Source of the DNA: WLJO01 sp945889085
GTDB taxonomy: Bacteria > Actinomycetota > Acidimicrobiia > Acidimicrobiales > Ilumatobacteraceae
Assembly (NCBI GenBank): GCA_945889085.1
Contig: CAMDBM010000007.1
Span: 10,327 to 74,326 of the forward strand
Direction of reading: 5' to 3'
Length of the DNA stretch: 64,000 bases
Shown here: piece after piece, positions 61,976-64,000 of the stretch
Position numbering within the stretch: the stretch's first letter is position 1
How the letters are laid out: every line of letters begins with the position of its first letter
Notes under the pieces: generated by a model
What the model was told of the DNA's origin: nothing
What the model saw: only the letters and a program-made list of their open reading frames with translations
Database searches by the model: none
Position numbers and translations under genes: made by a program

Positions 61976-62060
61976 AACGCCAGTCTCGCACCTGTAGCGC
62001 CGACCGGCGCAGGATCACGCTGGTGCTCCATACCTCCCCTCGTTGGTGTAGGAACAGTCC

Positions 62061-62900
62061 ATGACCACCGCCTTCGTCCTCTCCGGAGGCTCCAATCTCG
62101 GCGCGGCACAGGTCGGCATGCTCAAGGCCCTCTTCGAGGTGGGCATCGTTCCGTCCTCGGTGATCGGGACCTCAGTCGGGGCCATCAACGCGGCCGCCAT
62201 CGCCGGAAACCCGTCGATGCGCGGGGTCGAACACCTCGAGCGCATCTGGCTCGGTCTCGGGAGGAAGAACATCTTCCCGTTCCACCCCGTGCGTGGTTTT
62301 CTCGGGTTCATCGGCCAGCGCGACTCGCTGTTCTCGTCCCATGCACTCCGACAGGTGGTGCAGTCGAACCTCGGGTTCAGCCGGCTCGAGGACGCCGAGA
62401 TCCCGATCTCGGTAGTGGCCACCGAGATCCGCACGGGGGCGGAGATGGTGTTCCGTCGCGGACCAGCGCTCGAGGCGATCATGGCGAGCGCGGCGCTGCC
62501 CGGGATCTTCCCGGCGGTGACGATCAACGGCGTCCAGTACATGGACGGCGCCGTAGCCGACAACACGCCGATCTCGCCGCCGATCACCGACGGGGCCGAC
62601 ACCGTCTACGTGCTGTCGAGCGGTACGGCATGCGGCCTGTCCAAGGCGCCCCGCAGCGCGCTCGGCATCGCGCTACAGGCGCTCGCGGTCCTCGTCCAGA
62701 AGCGCGTCTGGCAGGAAGTCACCCAGTACTCCGGTGTCTGCCAGATGCACGTCGTTCCCCCGCTGTGCCCGATCGAGATCAACCCACTCGACTTCTCGCG
62801 CTCCCGCGAGATCATCGCCGCCTCGTACGCGTCCACGCAGCGGTGGCTGGCTCACGGTGCCCCGTCGGCAACAAGCCTGCTCAAGCCCCACACACACTGA
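62061..62900 (+). CDS. Patatin-like phospholipase
   Basis: The 279-residue patatin-fold protein has the glycine-rich loop FVLSGGSNLGAAQVGMLKALFE, the nucleophile elbow VIGTSVGAINAAAI (Ser38), and the catalytic Asp in YMDGAVADNTPI. The Ser-Asn in the first loop replaces the usual Gly-(Arg/Lys) pattern, which may change its oxyanion hole. It is cytosolic, with no signal. It would release fatty acids from glycerolipids. Confidence 0.87.
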   Translation: MTTAFVLSGGSNLGAAQVGMLKALFEVGIVPSSVIGTSVGAINAAAIAGNPSMRGVEHLERIWLGLGRKNIFPFHPVRGFLGFIGQRDSLFSSHALRQVVQSNLGFSRLEDAEIPISVVATEIRTGAEMVFRRGPALEAIMASAALPGIFPAVTINGVQYMDGAVADNTPISPPITDGADTVYVLSSGTACGLSKAPRSALGIALQALAVLVQKRVWQEVTQYSGVCQMHVVPPLCPIEINPLDFSRSREIIAASYASTQRWLAHGAPSATSLLKPHTH

Positions 62901-62952
62901 CGCCCCAACCTGGGCCGGGTAACCGACGCACGCCACTGACTGACTTGCCGAG

Positions 62953-63100
62953 GTGAATTCTGGTTGGAACCTTGCAAACATCTGGGAACAGATCGCCGTC
63001 CGCATCCCTGATGCGCCCGCGAGCAGGACAAAGTCGCCCGCTACCTGTACAACTCGAATCAGTATCTCGAGACGCTGTACGCCTGCTGCAAGGCGGGGCC
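62953..63100 (+). pseudogene. 5' remnant of an acyl-CoA synthetase (fadD-like) gene
   Basis: From GTG 62953 the frame reads VNSGWNLANIWEQIAVRIPDAPA, like the start of long-chain acyl-CoA synthetases (FNLADLWE...VPDRPA). From 63021, in a different frame, it reads EQDKVARYLYNSNQYLETLYACCKAG, like the later GDKVALYLYNSNEYLE stretch of the same proteins. The middle (about 30 codons, by family comparison) is missing and the frame is shifted; homology ends at about 63100. So a gene was deleted from within and truncated. Short but two-part matches in order make this convincing. Confidence 0.72.
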
Positions 63101-63158
63101 GCCCAGCGCGTCAGCGGCCCGGGGCCGAGGTTGACGCCGACGGCACTGGGTGACGCCG

Positions 63159-63164
63159 TAGAGT
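63159..63164 (+). promoter_or_regulatory. -10 element TAGAGT, probably leaderless
   Basis: TAGAGT lies 7 nt before the ATG at 63172. Confidence 0.5.
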
Positions 63165-63171
63165 CCAGCTC

Positions 63172-63966
63172 ATGGCTAACCCATTGCTCAACGAAGCGAG
63201 CTTCCGGCAGGCAAGCGGCACCGGAACACTGCCACCGCCCGACATCGCCACCCGGGTGGAGGGCATCTCCTCCTCCGCAACCCGTACTGGTGTCATGACT
63301 GTCAACGGCGCGATCCAGGCCACGCTCGGCCTGCTCGTGCTCCTACTCGCCGGCGGTGTGGTCGGCTGGCGCCTCGTCAAGGTCCGCGAGGGCGAGATCA
63401 CCTCGTTCCCGTCCTGGACGATCTTCCTCGTGATCATCGGCGCGATCGCCGTGATGGTCACCTCCCGCAAGCCCCAACTCGCGAAGGTCGTCGCACCGGC
63501 CTATGCGGTGGCCGAGGGGCTGTTCGTCGGCGCCATCTCTCACGCCTACGAGACCTGGCACAGTGGCATCGTGCTGGCCGCCGTCGGAGCCACACTCGGC
63601 GTGTTCACCGTGATGCTCGTGCTCTACCGCTTCCGCATCATCAAGGTCACCAACCGCTTCCGGTCGATCGTGGTCAGCGCAACCATGGGCCTCATGGTGT
63701 TCTACGTGGTGTCGCTCATCCTGAACGCGTTCGGTGTGAACCTGTCGATCATCAGCTCGGCGTCCGGCCTCGGGATCGCCTTCAGCGTGTTTGCCGCAGG
63801 CCTTGCTGCCTTCAACCTGCTGCTCGACTTCGACCTCATGGAGCGCGGCGCCAAGGCTGGCGCCCCCGCCTACATGAACTGGTTCGCCGCCCTCGGCCTG
63901 TTGGTCACCATTGTTTGGCTGTACCTCGAGATGCTGCGCCTGCTGTCCAAGCTCCAGCGCCGGTAA
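63172..63966 (+). CDS. Bax inhibitor-1/YccA family membrane protein
   Basis: The 264-residue polytopic protein has about seven helices after a 40-residue N-terminal tail (MANPLLNEASFRQASGTGT). The family marks are TVNGAIQATLGLLVLLLAGG, APAYAVAEGLFVGAISHAYE, IKVTNRFRSIVVSATMGLMVFYVV and FDLMERGAKAGAPAYMNWFAALGLLVTIVWLYLEMLRLL. Bacterial members of this Bax-inhibitor-1/YccA family are thought to act as calcium or proton leak channels or stress-related membrane proteins. It is the last complete gene before the window end. Confidence 0.9.
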   Translation: MANPLLNEASFRQASGTGTLPPPDIATRVEGISSSATRTGVMTVNGAIQATLGLLVLLLAGGVVGWRLVKVREGEITSFPSWTIFLVIIGAIAVMVTSRKPQLAKVVAPAYAVAEGLFVGAISHAYETWHSGIVLAAVGATLGVFTVMLVLYRFRIIKVTNRFRSIVVSATMGLMVFYVVSLILNAFGVNLSIISSASGLGIAFSVFAAGLAAFNLLLDFDLMERGAKAGAPAYMNWFAALGLLVTIVWLYLEMLRLLSKLQRR

Positions 63967-64000
63967 CCACACCGACCAGCAACGATTCCGGACGGGGGGG

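Overview
The window looks like chromosome from a high-GC actinomycete. Lineage-typical genes support this: a Kgd-type 2-oxoglutarate enzyme with fused acyltransferase and E1 parts (30740-34345), the mismatch endonuclease NucS (44031-44690), two luciferase-like F420-type oxidoreductases, a mycothiol-type PIG-L deacetylase, and an OYE/FadH-type oxidoreductase. At least 19 genes have a TANNNT hexamer 6-9 nt before the start codon, which suggests that leaderless transcription is common. An Acidimicrobiia-like lineage is my best guess, from general impression only. I see no phage, insertion sequence, CRISPR array, rRNA or tRNA. Coding density is very high and no gene-free stretch exceeds 300 bp.

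Layout. 1-1342: two tandem ROK sugar kinases on the minus strand, the first cut by the window edge. 1559-3779: an ECF sigma factor, a translationally coupled one-pass membrane partner and an alpha/beta-hydrolase lipoprotein. 3867-5738: an OYE/FadH-type flavoenzyme. 7073-13120: a biotin-dependent acyl-CoA carboxylase operon (enoyl-CoA hydratase, carboxyltransferase, biotin carboxylase/BCCP, AtuA family), closed by a hairpin. 13203-20743: membrane proteins, a GT39-like transferase, PurU, a phosphatase, a deacetylase, alpha-methylacyl-CoA racemase and a hydrolase. 20879-23721: LLM oxidoreductase, galactokinase-like kinase and SMP-30 lactonase. 23729-30725: a cytosolic BtuF-like protein, a PH/SHOCT protein, a UvrD-like helicase, a thioesterase, exonuclease III, a NYN-S1 ribonuclease with a histone-H1-like tail, and a HAD hydrolase.

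30740-44690: Kgd, a cupredoxin lipoprotein, a PuuD-like membrane protein, EttA, a CysQ-like phosphatase, an enoyl-CoA hydratase-like protein, an MFS exporter, an AarF/UbiB kinase and NucS. 44759-53183: a MaoC hydratase and SDR dehydrogenase pair, a geranylgeranyl-reductase-like flavoprotein, a nitronate monooxygenase-like enzyme, an M20 peptidase, and APS kinase convergent with a sulfotransferase. 53227-63966: an esterase/beta-lactamase-fold protein, an LLM oxidoreductase, LarE, a hydrolase operon containing a cyanophycinase-like/CysRS-tail fusion, a zinc/manganese-type ABC transporter with a cytosolic BtuF-like protein upstream, a patatin, the remnant of an acyl-CoA synthetase gene, and a Bax-inhibitor-1 family protein.

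The overall theme is acyl-CoA and lipid or terpenoid catabolism mixed with housekeeping genes. No obvious new multi-gene defence or biosynthetic system was found. The least ordinary items are the peptidase-S51-like/CysRS-tail fusion (57289-58557), the NYN-S1-(Lys/Ala) ribonuclease (28616-30004), the leaderless promoter pattern, the perfect palindrome between larE and the hydrolase operon (56341-56364), and the fadD-like gene remnant (62953-63100).
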